Made by a program: the position numbers and the translations under genes
Source: Aristolochia californica
Taxonomy: Eukaryota; Streptophyta; Magnoliopsida; Piperales; Aristolochiaceae
Assembly: GCA_029961685.1 (NCBI GenBank)
Contig: JARWKL010000008.1
Coordinates: 3,536,501-3,600,500 of the forward strand
Reading direction: 5' to 3'
DNA: 64,000 nt
Part shown: positions 11,331-20,984 of the stretch, one piece after another
Numbering within the stretch: position 1 is the stretch's first letter
Layout: every line of letters starts with the position of its first letter
The notes under the pieces: model-generated
Database searches by the model: none
What the model was told of the DNA's origin: nothing
What the model saw: only the letters and a program-made list of their open reading frames with translations

Positions 11331-13955
11331 AAGAAATGAGTAAAAGATGATCTCAAAGACGACACTCCCTCGCCACTTAATCAAGATTTGATTCGAATAC
11401 TGTGGATTAATTAGTTTTTGGAGTTAAGGGAAAGAAAAATTATTCGCCCACCTGTATCCCACTCGTCTGGCCGAAAGGGGCTCGCAGAAACCCCAAAAGT
11501 ACGGCTCCGTCCTCTGTTCCCACTGAGCCGAGCAGCGAACGGTATTACTCGGTCTGACTCCAGCCGCCAACTTTTGAAATTCAAAATACGCATTAATTAC
11601 CCACACGTTTAACGAATTTTTTTAAAGTTACTCAATAAATAATTCAACTAATTAAGCCAAAATAAAATTACCGCCAATTTAAGAAGATAATTTCGTAAAT
11701 TCAGATTATAACTTTTCCCTTGAACGGTCAGTCACTATGTAGTGTTTGCATTCAAATCTATGAGCTGGACCGTGGGTCCCACCTTTCCTTGGTATACATT
11801 ATGGGGCCCGCAAATGACAGCTTGTTCGTTGATGAACTATTTAGTACTAGAAGATTGACCAGATTTAGGGAAGACCGAGCCACCCTAACGAAGACATTTC
11901 CCAAATAAATGGCCGTAACTTAAAATGGGGACCCACCTAGAAAAGAATCTCCACCGTTCAATATGGTCACATCGTATTATGTACGGCCAACACGAAGTTG
12001 TCGAGAATGGAGATTGGCGACCTCGGGTGGCCATTTTGCGCGAAGAGTGACGCCATGGAAAGGTCGTTAGATTTGAGGGTATCTAAGAGGAGGGGTATTT
12101 CCGTCGTTTTTCTTCAAAATAAACCGATCTTTGAAGGGCTGCGGATAAAATGCGAAAACCTTTTCCCTTTTCTAGAAAACAGCCCCGCATCGGATTCCCG
12201 AGCGGCGAAAGAAGAGAAACAAAACCGGGGGCATTACCGTCATTAGAAAAAGTGCATGCGTGTTTTACAAATTTCTCTTCCCTAAAAAAGGCTATAGACG
12301 TTGGTCCCACTCTTGTTGTTGTTATTAAGACTCGTCACTAATCCCACCCGCAAAATGACAAAACAACCCCTCATCCCGGGGGTTTAATATAGCAAAACCT
12401 CGAATAGTGAAATGACGCCCGTGCCCATCCGGTAACTGCGGTGGACTCTAAAATGACCACCGCAATGCAAAATGTGAAACCTCCGACGGGTGGGATTGAA
12501 ATATTGAAAAACAGTAAAAAAGTTAAAAAGAGAAATTCAAACAATCATCTCTCCTGTCAATTATTCAACCCTAATTCAGACTTCTCGGGCCCACCAAGCG
12601 CCTTACCACACCGACAATTGAAGAATTCTCGTAAGGGTATTTTAGTCCAATAAAAATTTATTCATCGAGCGATATATTGACTTGGAGTCACAGAGGAGAA
12701 AACGGCGGTTCGGGAGAGGAAAAGGACGCCGCCATGTTGGTCAGTTTCTTTCCTTTCTCGGTTTCGCCTAGCAGAGGGAATAGCTAGAGAAAAGGAGCCG
12801 CGACACGTGCGTGCAAATAACATTAGAAAAGCGGGACCCGCTCCAACGCGTATTCCTGCGGATCCCACTTGGGACAAGGGAAGGTTGGAGCATCCAAGCG
12901 AATAGCGACACGAGGGGACCGGCTATTGCAGGAACTGTATGAGTGGGGACCAGCAAAAGACACGGTGGCGCCTGGAGAGGAGCAGCGGGGAGTGGGCAAC
13001 ATCCATCGGAGAAAAGGACAAAAGGGTGCGATAGGAGGAGCGTCACCGATCAAGAGAAGCGTGTGGGGGGGCGGGCCGCTGCACCTGACATCACTGAGTG
13101 ACGCGTGTGTTCTTTGACTAGTACCAAAAATGTAACCCAATGTTATGAGATTTGTCACATTGGGGGGGAATGATACATAAAAATAACAGCTTGTCCCATG
13201 GAATGGAACCATTAAAGGGAGCCGTAAATGTACTTCCCTATATTAATACTCTGAACAGAATTAACATTTTTTAGTGATAAAACCCTTTTGTCGAGCCACT
13301 GATCCACCTCGTAAAATCGAGCCAAATGTGACGTGTGACGTGTGACGTGACCCGTTTACACGTCGCGGAGGGTAAGAATGAGATTATACTAAATAGGCGA
13401 GAGCAAGCACCGGAGATAATCAACACGTGTTAAAGCGCCACATAAGCATCCATGACACGTGGGACCAAAGGAAATCGAAATGATCATTAGTAGAAAGATA
13501 AAGACAAGGAATTTGGTTTCTGGTAGAAAGGAAAAATAAAATAAAATAAATTAAAAGAAGCGAAGGGCGTTGAAAAACGTTAGACCTAAAGGAGACGAAT
13601 CAAAGGGCCCACGTTTCGAAATTGTCGCGGACTGCCGACACTATAAAAGGCTGATATGGAGAGAGTACCAACGATGGACAAGAAATTAAGATGGGTTGTT
13701 AAGACGTTGTATCAGGGCCCCGGAGTGTTTTATTTTTAATTTTATGCCTTCTTTTCTGACTCACCCCGTAAGTCATCTGATTTGACTCAAACTTAACCCT
13801 CCTATAATACCCAACTCCCTCCATTTTGCACCAAGACTCTTAAGCTTGATGCAACAAATAGCCTCCTCCATTAACATGTGAAAGTTGGCCATAAGTGTAG
13901 AGATTTTTTAAATATACAAATTATTTCCATTAAGATAAGTAACCCGCATAGATGA
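11331..13955. other. intergenic DNA upstream of the FPP gene
   Basis: No protein gene is supported. The stretch is less AT-rich than the transposon block and contains the probable FPP promoter near its left end. The promoter-like cluster at 13,328-13,648 is listed separately. The short open frames here overlap on opposite strands and show no family pattern. Confidence 0.5.
13328..13648 (+). promoter_or_regulatory. promoter-like cluster of TGACG and G-box motifs with TATA box
   Basis: GTGACGT occurs three times in tandem with a 7-bp period at 13,328-13,350. CACGTG cores lie at 13,424-13,429 (within ACACGTGT) and 13,456-13,461 (within GACACGTGGG, a strong ABRE/G-box form). A TATAAAA box lies at 13,642-13,648. 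Such groupings are typical of bZIP-regulated, ABA- or stress-responsive promoters. Downstream there is only a 27-codon frame from 13,656, which starts too close to the TATA box, and the retrotransposon block begins at 13,956. The gene it once served is not visible, or it makes a non-coding or very short product. Confidence 0.45.
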
Positions 13956-14129
13956 TATAAATGGAAAAATTTAGAGTGAAGAAAATATGTTCATTGTGTT
14001 TTACATTCACGAAGACAAGTATTTATAATTTATAGATAGATTACATGATAAGGGTTATGGTTATCTCGATCATACAAAATTTTTCTTATCTTTGAGATTA
14101 CGAATAAGTATTATCTGTTATCTCTATCA
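13956..14129 (-). repeat. 3' LTR of Copia copy A
   Basis: On the minus strand it starts TGATAGAGATAACAG right after the RNase H region and matches the 5' LTR at 20,397-20,545 with substitutions and small indels. The outer boundary is less certain because the last 20 bp have diverged. Confidence 0.75.
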
Positions 14130-17100
14130 CGCCCTTGCAAGATGGAGCTTTGAGAGGAGAGTTCAATTTTGGTCTTCAAGAGGATGAAGCGTGTTCGCGG
14201 AAACGATTTGGTGAGAGCATCGACTAACTGATCAATAGAGGAGACAGAGTAACCCAAAGAATGCCACTTTGAACTTGTTCTCAAATGAAGTGGTAATCCA
14301 AAACTACATATTTCATGCGAAAGTGAAATACTAGATTGGAGCACAAATTTATAGCACTAATATTGTCACATTAAAGCACCGGTTGTTGTGGAAGAAAAAC
14401 ACCAAGTTCAGTGAGAAGATAGCAGATTCAACAGATTTCAACTACAGTGGTTGCAACAAAGCGATATTCTGCCTCAGTAAAGGAGCAAGCCACAATCCGT
14501 TGCTTCTTAGAACTCCACAAGATAGGATTGTGACTTAGGTAAATAGCATCAGAGAATACATAGAGAGACAAAAAAGATTGCCGATGTAGGACAATACCAT
14601 GATCCAGAGTCCAACAATCACTTGACATCATCTTAGTGGTCAGTAGTAGGACAGTGCATAAACTGAGATAACTTATTCACCACATAAGTAATGTCAGGGC
14701 GCATAAGAGACAAGTATTGGAGACTACCAACAATAGTTCGATATTCAGATGGATTAGAGAGTGTCGTGCCAAATTGAAGTGTGAGTGTAGATGTTGTGGC
14801 AAGAGGCATAGTTACAAGTTTTGCATTTATCATGCGTGTGTGAGCAAGTAGATAAGAAATATATCGACGTAGAGATAGAAGTAATCCTTGAGAATAAGGA
14901 ACAACTTCAATTATGAGAAAGTAAGTCAAGAAGCCAAGATACTTGAGTGAAAATCGCTAAGGAAGAAGTAGTATGAACATTGCCATAACTTGATCATTGT
15001 CTCTTGTAATAATGATGTCATCCACATAGACCAGAATATATAGCACAACAGTATTAGTGTGAGAGATAAATAGAGAATAATCTGTATGAAAGTTGGTGAA
15101 GCCAGAGATTATTAGAAGTTGGTGCAACTCATAATACCAAGCATGTGGAGCTTGCTTGAGACCGTAGATAACCTTGCAAATATTGCAGACATAATGGGAT
15201 AATCATGATCAATGAAGTTCGATGGTTGTGCCATATAATTATCTTCAGACAGGGTACCTTGGAAAAACACATTATTGACAGCCATGGCTTACAACAAGGC
15301 TAAGAACAATGCGAATAGTGGTAGGTTTGACAATATGATTAAAGGTTTCATGATAATCAACCCTAGGGTGTTGGTTGCCAACTAAGCGAGCATTGTACCT
15401 GTCAATAAAGCCATCATATAGATATTTAGTATGAAAAATCCATTTGCAACCAACCAGATTCAACAAGTGATCTGAGGGAACAAGTTCTCATGTCTCATTT
15501 CGAACAAGAGCAACATACTCAGGAAGTTGGGCTGTGAGGTTTATTTTTTGGAAGAACTTGTAAATGTTATTCTTGGATCTAGTCACAATTACACGGGGAA
15601 GGGAGGAAGGAGGTAGGGATGATGGGTGTGTGTTGGCCGATGAGGGAGGTGTTCGAGTGGAGTTAGGTGTTAGAGTGGGGTTAGGTGTTATAATGGGGTT
15701 AAGTGTGAGGTCTTGAATGGAGCTTGCAGAGGGCACAGAGATCGAAGTTGTCGTGGATGTGTCGGTAAATGGAAGTAAGGACACAAAGGAACTCCAGTGG
15801 GAGAGTGTGTCAGATGAAGGACGGTTAAGGTGAGACTGAAGCGTAGTGAATGGGAAGATAGACTCAATGAATTTAACATGATGTAACACATAAAGATGAG
15901 TGGTAGTGGGTTCAAGACATAAATAGGTACTTTGAGTGGTAGACTACCCAAGAAAGGCACATGGAGAGGAATGTGGAGTGAGTTTGTGGGAAGAGTATGA
16001 CCTGAGCTACGGATAACAAAGACAACCAAAACTTCAGAGTTTAGAGTAGTTAGGAGGAGTGCAAAAAAGTTTGACATATGGTGAAAGAAAATTAAGCATG
16101 AGAGTAAGTAAATAGTTGTTGAGATAGACAGTAATGGAGAAAACTTATGACCAGTAAGATAGAGGTATGGTGGCATGAGAAAGCAGTAACAAACCTATTT
16201 CAATAATATGACGATGTCGTTGCTCGAAATACCCATTGTGTTCAGATGTATGTGGAGTACCGTGAGAGGAGAAATGTCATTGGTAGCTAGAAAGGAGGAC
16301 ATTGTTTTATATCCCCTCCTTATTAAAATAGAGTGTTTTAATTCATTTACCAAAGAAGTTTATGTAGAAGGGATGTGAGATGAGAAATGTCTTTGGTAGC
16401 TAGAAAAGAGGACATTGCTTTATATCCCCTCCTTATTAGAATAGAGTATTTTAATCCATTTACCAAAGAAGTTTTAACAAGAGATTTAAACCGGACAAAT
16501 ATATCAAACACATGTTATTTTGATTTGAGAGGGTAAAATTAGATATACTTTGTAAAGTGATCGACAAAAATAACATAATATTTAAAATTATCAATTGAAT
16601 AAATAGGAGTGGGAGAATGGTATTTTTTTATTCTTATTCATTGACAAAAATTAAATTAAAAGTAAAATTCAGAGGATGTAATAAATCTTACTTAAAAGTA
16701 GAGACAATGAGTCTTAGAATTGGAGATGACGAATGACCTAAGCGATGATACCATGCAAGCGAAGTGGTCTTGCCACTAGAAAAGGTTACTAATGGTGAAG
16801 AGTGGGTTGAGGACAACAGCCACTCGTACACACCATTCTTAGTTCGACTTGACAAAAGTGTTGCCCCCGTGTGAAGATCCTTCACAAGAATAGAAGTAGG
16901 TAAAAATTCAATGGAAGTATGATTAGATTGACTGAACTAATAGATAGAAATATGATTCTTTTGCATGATTGGAACACAAAGAATATTATTTAAAAAATGT
17001 ACAGGAGGGTGTAGAGAGAGATTTGAAACTAGCATGAGTAATAGGAAGACCCGTGCCATCACCAATCACAATGTCGTCAATATCGTCATAAGGAGTGTGA

Positions 17101-17330
17101 ATAGAGAGATTACTCAAGTCAGGGGTACAATGGTGCGATGTGCCACTATCCAAAAGCCAAGTAGAATCAACAAGATGTGTTTGTGGTTGTCATTGTGCCA
17201 AAGGGGTTGTTGCAATTGAGGAGTTGGGCAAGGAGTTGGCAGTGGTAGCAATAGTTGATATATTTGACAAAAGACAGTATATTGTGAAACATTGTGCCCA
17301 AGTGCACGACACCACTGACAGTGTTCGAAG
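14130..17330 (-). pseudogene. degenerate Copia gag-pol remnant (copy A)
   Basis: Recognisable pieces, in minus-strand order: a gag zinc-knuckle remnant (CQWCRALGH near 17,300); protease active site WLLDSGTSHH near 17,120-17,165; GAG-pre-integrase with AWYHRLGHSSS (16,885-16,688); integrase end with HTSEHNGYFEQRHRHI near 16,200-16,260; a Ser/Pro-rich linker (16,176-15,488); RT with CKWIFHTKYLYDG (15,466-15,272) and an intact YVDD codon block at 15,028-15,017; an RT tail with RPDITYVVNKLSQF (14,929-14,633); and RNase H with TEAEY and LVDALTKSF (14,631-14,130). The core of gag is not recognisable. Frameshifts and stops separate every block. Confidence 0.85.
16267..16490. repeat. tandem duplication of about 110 bp in the integrase region
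   Basis: Two adjacent copies start near 16,267 and 16,377, each containing GAGAAATGTC, TTTATATCCCCTCCTTATTA and CATTTACCAAAGAAGTTT. They lie where the integrase catalytic core of copy A should be and separate its two recognisable ends. Confidence 0.8.
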
Positions 17331-17858
17331 TAGGGCGGAGGCCGGTGTCAACCATTAGCCATGAGTATAGATTCGGATCACTAGGAAAGAATAAGTTTAT
17401 GATGACAAGTTGGAAGCCAACCGAGAAAAATATGTTGTACCTCATTGAAGTGGAACTTGCTAAGGGCAGTGTAATTTTTTTTAATTGGTGTGCATGTGTG
17501 TCAGCCTCTTCTTCGATTAATTTGATTTTTGATTAATCGAAACTCAGACCAAAGGTGTGGGATGGGGAGAAGGAGGACAAGTGAAGGCAGCGGCAACGAT
17601 GGAGGCGTTGGACAGCCCTTGGGGTCCGCATACAGTGGTGGTTCCTAGCAATGACAACAACAAGCCTACAACTACGATTCTAGAGGCTTCCTGTACTCGA
17701 CGACTACAAAGATGATGTTGAGCGTCGATGGTGGCTCGTAGGTGTCTCAGTCTGCAGATCTGCGGTGAAGGAGTGGTTCCCATAAAGTTCTATTGATGTT
17801 GGCGACGAGCAATAGAAAAGGGAAAGAGGGAATCGGCTCGACCAGTTACTTGGCTTAT

Positions 17859-18063
17859 TGTTAAAACGGGAGAAGGTATTTCCCAAAATAAGTTAAATTT
17901 TATTCAATTGAACACAACATATTTATACAAATGTGGTGCCCCCAATTATGCCTTAAATCATACCTTCAATGATGCCTACAATCACGCCATAGTAGACTTT
18001 TTCGTTTTGATTCTATGGAAGATTTCCTCATTTCAAAAAAAGCTCAGACAACTCACGCCAACG
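17859..18063 (-). repeat. 3' LTR of the gene-capturing element
   Basis: Matches the copy at 19,951-20,154 over its whole length. Its outer end is TGTTAAAAC on the plus strand and the inner end reads CCAACG, against CCAACA in the partner. Confidence 0.9.
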
Positions 18064-18075
18064 CTCCCCCTCAAG
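18064..18075 (-). other. polypurine tract of the gene-capturing element
   Basis: The minus strand reads CTTGAGGGGGAG immediately before the 3' LTR, the standard plus-strand primer of plant Copia elements. The sequence just upstream on the minus strand encodes a short RNase-H-tail-like peptide ending YLYAPT. Confidence 0.85.
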
Positions 18076-18329
18076 TTGGTGCGTACAGATATTTGATGCC
18101 CAACTTTCCAAGTGAGTTGTATAAATTCTTGCTGGAATATGTCATATATCCACTCTTCTTGAGCACTCTATCGAGTGCGATCAGGGGAAGTCTATTTGTA
18201 CGATTCGATTCGGATGTTTGGTTCGGTCCGGTTTGATCAAGTCTGGTCCGAGTCAAATCTGGTCTAGTCATCTTCTTCGTCGAGAGCACTTCTGAACAGT
18301 GCTCTCATGATGAATCAGAGATTGATTCG

Positions 18330-18710
18330 AGGCAGTCTTTGGTGACGGGTGATGATAGAGAGTCTTCGGTGACGACAAAGCCTTCGGTAACGACACAGGG
18401 TCTTCAATTTTGTGGTCACGACAGAGCATCTTCGGTGATGACACAACGTCTTTGGTTTCATGGTCACGACACAACGTCTTTGGTTTTATGGTCACAACAG
18501 AGCGTTCGGTAATGTGGTGACGATAAATTGTCTTCAATGACGACAAAGCATCATTGGTGATGACATAGCGTCTTCGGTTTTGTGGCCACGACATAGCGTC
18601 TTCGGTGACGACAGAGTATCTTCGTTTTTATGGTCAGGACAGAGAGTGTTCAGTAATGTGGTGATGACAGAGCGTCTTCGGTCACGGTGACTACAGAGCC
18701 TGCTCTTCTG
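18330..18710. repeat. irregular minisatellite (GTCTTCGGT...GACGACA units)
   Basis: Many imperfect units of roughly 21-28 bp are built on GTCTTCGGTGACGACAGAGC and GTCTTCGGTTTTGTGGTCAC. On the minus strand they keep long open frames with repeated peptide words such as CRDHKTED and SSPKTL. It lies inside the gene-capturing LTR element, between its 3' end and the captured gene fragments. Confidence 0.8.
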
Positions 18711-18719
18711 CTGATCCTC

Positions 18720-19012
18720 GTTGGGGTGTTTGCCCTCTTTTCGATGGAGTGACTTCAGTGCCAGCTCAAGCACCGCCACGTCCCTGGGGCTAGCCTCTTC
18801 TTCCCCTTTCTCCGACATAAGCAACCATTAAAAAACGAAAAAAATTTCAAGATATCGTCCAACATCGTTAGCGAGGATCCTCGCCAGAAGCTTTTCAACC
18901 TCTCTAATTTCGTCATCTGGCCGATCCTGTCCACCACGCTCAGGTAGGTTCAGCACTACACCCCGGGAGGTCGTCCGTAAGCTTGCATCCACACCTAGTT
19001 GGGTCTCGCGTT
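18720..19012 (-). other. unidentified interior segment of the gene-capturing element
   Basis: It lies between the pyruvate dehydrogenase stop codon and the minisatellite. The minus strand contains an open stretch with EIREVEKLLARILANDVG (about 18,930-18,860) and another with EEEASPRDVAVLELALKSLH (about 18,815-18,745). They are in different frames and I recognise neither. They could be 3'-flanking DNA of the captured gene or a third captured fragment. Confidence 0.3.
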
Positions 19013-19501
19013 CTACACTTGGGCAGTAGCTTCTGTAAACCCAGGATCCTCACATTGATACCTCCCATCTGGTCCAATTCCAAAGCCCTTGGGATCAGCA
19101 AAAACATTCTCAAGCAGCTGGCTTCGTGCAGGATGAGGGCTTGCTTCAGCGAACTCTACTGCTTCTTCAATAATCTCGTCGACCTTCTTCTCAATACCCT
19201 TTAATTTAGATTATTTGGCTAGATTGTTCTCAATGAGATACTTCTTCAAGGCCACAATGGGATCCCTTGTAGCATAATGAGCCTTCTCAGTAGGGTCACG
19301 AAGCTCATGAGGATCAGCTAACGAGTGTCCTCTAAATCTGTAAGTCTCACACTCCACCAAAGTTGGTCTCTGCCCTCTTCTTGTTCTCTCAATAACCTAC
19401 TTGGCCACCTCCATGACCTTTAATACATCCATTCCATCTACATGCACTCCAGGCATATAAAAAATAGGGCGTTTCTTCCAAATCTGTGGATATGAAGCCA
19501 C
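19013..19501 (-). pseudogene. captured C-terminal fragment of plastid pyruvate dehydrogenase E1-alpha
   Basis: From 19,501 down to the TAG at 19,015-19,013 the frame reads in order PQIWKK, MPGVHVDGMDVLKV, RPTLVECETYRFRGHSLADP, EKAHYATRDPIVALKKYLIE, QLLENVFADPKGFGIGPDG and YQCEDPGFTEATAQV. This is the C-terminal third of the plastid-type E1-alpha subunit, whose complex converts pyruvate to acetyl-CoA for fatty acid synthesis. Two in-frame stops interrupt it (after EVAK and after NNLAK), and there are no frameshifts or introns over about 160 codons. The catalytic N-terminal part with the thiamine diphosphate motif is absent. It starts abruptly at the junction with the CIP8-like fragment. It is the same strand as the element's own transcript. 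Naming rests on strong remembered similarity. Confidence 0.88.
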
Positions 19502-19735
19502 CCTCTTCGATCTCTATTGTCGGAAACACCGCCACGACAGATCTCTCCGTCAGTCCCTTCGCCAAGACCCACTGTTGTTCTCAGCCATATTTTGTAGAAA
19601 CACTTCATATCCTGCTACGTCCAGGTAATCATCAAGGTTTCGGATGTACTGGTTAGATCCTTCTGGCATCTCGATGTGCAACTCCATCGAGTTATCCTCC
19701 AAACCTTGAAGCATCTCTGACCAGTCTAGATCCAA
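19502..19735 (-). pseudogene. captured fragment of a CIP8-like RING-type E3 ubiquitin ligase gene
   Basis: The minus strand encodes LDWSEMLQGLEDNSMELHI, then NLDDYLDVAGYEVFLQNMAE, then after a frameshift SVVAVFPTIEIEE up to the junction at about 19,502. This order (DW-E-L-GIEDNS, a YAGNPADY-like segment, AGYEALLQNLAE, then AIEAL) matches the region just before the RING finger of COP1-interacting protein 8 and relatives, which ubiquitinate targets in light signalling. The RING finger itself is missing; the E1-alpha fragment follows directly. Sequence from 19,736 to 19,938 on the minus strand may be a further upstream part but I cannot align it. Assignment is from memory of the CIP8 sequence. 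Confidence 0.7.
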
Positions 19736-19938
19736 GCTTCAGCATCTGACGGTGTGACCTCCTGTGAAGTCCCCGATTCTCCACCGCAGCAGATCTCGGT
19801 GCCGCCTTCGGCTCCGCGTCCATTCCCTGCTTTGGAATCGGGTCCGCAGTAGGAAGCACAATGCAGGAAGAAAATTTTCTACATGTGTCGTCCTCGAAAG
19901 ATCACAATATCTTGATCAAATCCCTGGGTTATTAACCC

Positions 19939-19950
19939 GCTCTGATACCA
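19939..19950 (-). other. primer binding site of the gene-capturing element
   Basis: The minus strand reads TGGTATCAGAGC directly after the 5' LTR and is complementary to the 3' end of initiator tRNA-Met, the usual primer of plant Copia elements. Confidence 0.9.
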
Positions 19951-20154
19951 TGTTAAAACAGAAGAAGGTATTTCCCAAAACAAGTTAATTTCATTCAATT
20001 GAACACAATATATCTATACAAATTCGGTGTCCCCAATCATGCCTTAAATCATACCTTCAATGATGCCTACAATCACGCCATAGTAGACTTTTTCTTTTTG
20101 ATTTTACGGAAGATTTCTTCTTTTGAAAGAAAGTTCAGACAACTCACTCCAACA
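19951..20154 (-). repeat. 5' LTR of the gene-capturing element
   Basis: On the minus strand it starts TGTTGGAGTGAG and ends TTTTAACA. It is adjacent to target duplication CTTAT on the outside and to the primer site on the inside. Confidence 0.9.
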
Positions 20155-20396
20155 CTTATGGTTCTGTCAACGATGACGTTGGTTGATCGGAGGTGATGGC
20201 GAGAACCATGGACGATGTCAATTTTATTTTATTTTATAGCGATCGGCAGTGATAGAAAGAGGAACATCTAACCTTCTCTCTCTAGATGTAGGAGAAGAAT
20301 TTCCAAAAGGGGTTCTAGAGAGGAGCGATGCTGCAGCGACAAGTCTTTTGTGAAGGGAAGAAAAATTGCTTAGAGAGATCAATCAATCTGATACCA

Positions 20397-20545
20397 TATA
20401 AAATAATCATAGTGAAAAAAATATTTTCACTGTGTTTTACATTCATGAAGACATGTATTTATAATTTACAGATAGATTTCATGATAAAAGTTATCAAGAT
20501 AATTTTTATCTTAGAGATTACGGATAATATCTGTTATCTCTATCA
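20397..20545 (-). repeat. 5' LTR of Copia copy A
   Basis: 149 bp. It starts TGATAGAGATAACAG on the minus strand and is followed by TGGTATCAGATTG, a tRNA-Met primer site. The equal-length counterpart in copy B is 31,919-32,067. Confidence 0.85.
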
Positions 20546-20984
20546 TGGGAGACGTTAGGTCCAACATCATACTCCAGCAATGGAGAGATACACTTTTGGA
20601 GACGGAATCTGTGAATCTGTGGAGGTGGGGATGAGAATGCAGAGAGACAGAACTCGTAAAGGGATCAGAGAGACAGAACTCGTAAAGGGATCAAACAGCA
20701 AGAGTCGAAGCTTTTGCAGACCCAGAACGTAAGGCCTCGAGGGAGAAAGATGCTCCGCCTCTGCAGAGTTTTCAGCAATTCAGTGTATTGAGTTGATTGA
20801 TCGGACTAACTGATCTCTTTTTTTTTTTTTTTTTAATGTAATCAGAAACGATTCAGTGGAGAAGTCGCCAGCTTTTTATGGGCGCACAGAGTGCAGATCA
20901 ACGCAGTCAGGCATAACTGCGCGCTTCTCTCGAGTCTCGCCAGTCGCATCCGCGGCCATGATGTGTTTCGTTTTCTGGGTTGGT
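20546..20984. repeat. duplicated flank beyond the LTR, copy A
   Basis: About 440 bp directly outside the LTR, starting GAGACGTTAGGTCCAACATC and ending TTTTCTGGGTTGGTC, recur at 32,068-32,466 at high identity. A short minus-strand frame near 20,960-20,878 starts MAADATGETREKRAVMPD and ends VRP-stop. Copy A has a tandem doubling of a 26-bp unit containing CAGAACTCGTAAAGGGATCA that is single in copy B. Identity of the sequence is unknown: host DNA or part of a larger element. Confidence 0.8.

Larger units (their letters stand above)
17859..20154 (-). mobile_element. non-autonomous LTR retrotransposon carrying two captured host-gene fragments
   Basis: The terminal repeats are 204-205 bp (20,154-19,951 and 18,063-17,859). 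The primer site TGGTATCAGAGC, complementary to the initiator tRNA-Met 3' end, directly abuts the 5' LTR (minus strand 19,950-19,939). The polypurine tract CTTGAGGGGGAG (18,075-18,064) abuts the 3' LTR. A perfect 5-bp target duplication CTTAT flanks it (17,854-17,858 and 20,155-20,159), and copy B has the unoccupied site GGCTTATGGTTC at 26,391-26,402. The 1.89-kb interior has no gag-pol apart from a short tail resembling the end of a Copia RNase H (SKNLYNSLGKLGIKYLYAPT). In its place are a CIP8-like fragment, a pyruvate dehydrogenase E1-alpha fragment, unidentified sequence and a minisatellite. The LTRs differ at about 20 positions, so the insertion is old and cannot be active by itself. Confidence 0.9.
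13956..20545 (-). mobile_element. Copia-type LTR retrotransposon, copy A, decayed, with a nested insertion
   Basis: Read on the minus strand, the order is 5' LTR (20,545-20,397), primer site TGGTATCAGA directly after it, leader, zinc-knuckle remnant, protease, GAG-pre-integrase, integrase remnant, reverse transcriptase, RNase H and 3' LTR (14,129-13,956). Protease before integrase before RT is the Copia order. The two LTRs share their TGATAGAGATAACAG start and most of their length but have diverged clearly. I see no matching target duplication at the two ends. A separate 2.3-kb LTR element is inserted at 17,859-20,154. Many stops and frameshifts show that it is dead. Confidence 0.85.

Noticed and set aside
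12083..13212. Several overlapping frames of 70-130 codons in the FPP upstream region
   Set aside because: Mutually overlapping on both strands, without domain patterns; this looks like promoter and intergenic DNA.
18268..18824. Minus-strand frames with CRDHKTED repeats as a real repeat protein
   Set aside because: They come from a minisatellite inside a non-autonomous retrotransposon, and the frames are broken and short.
20878..20960. MAADATGETREKR short frame as a gene
   Set aside because: Only 27 codons, in a repeated flank with no family similarity; mentioned under the duplicated flank only.
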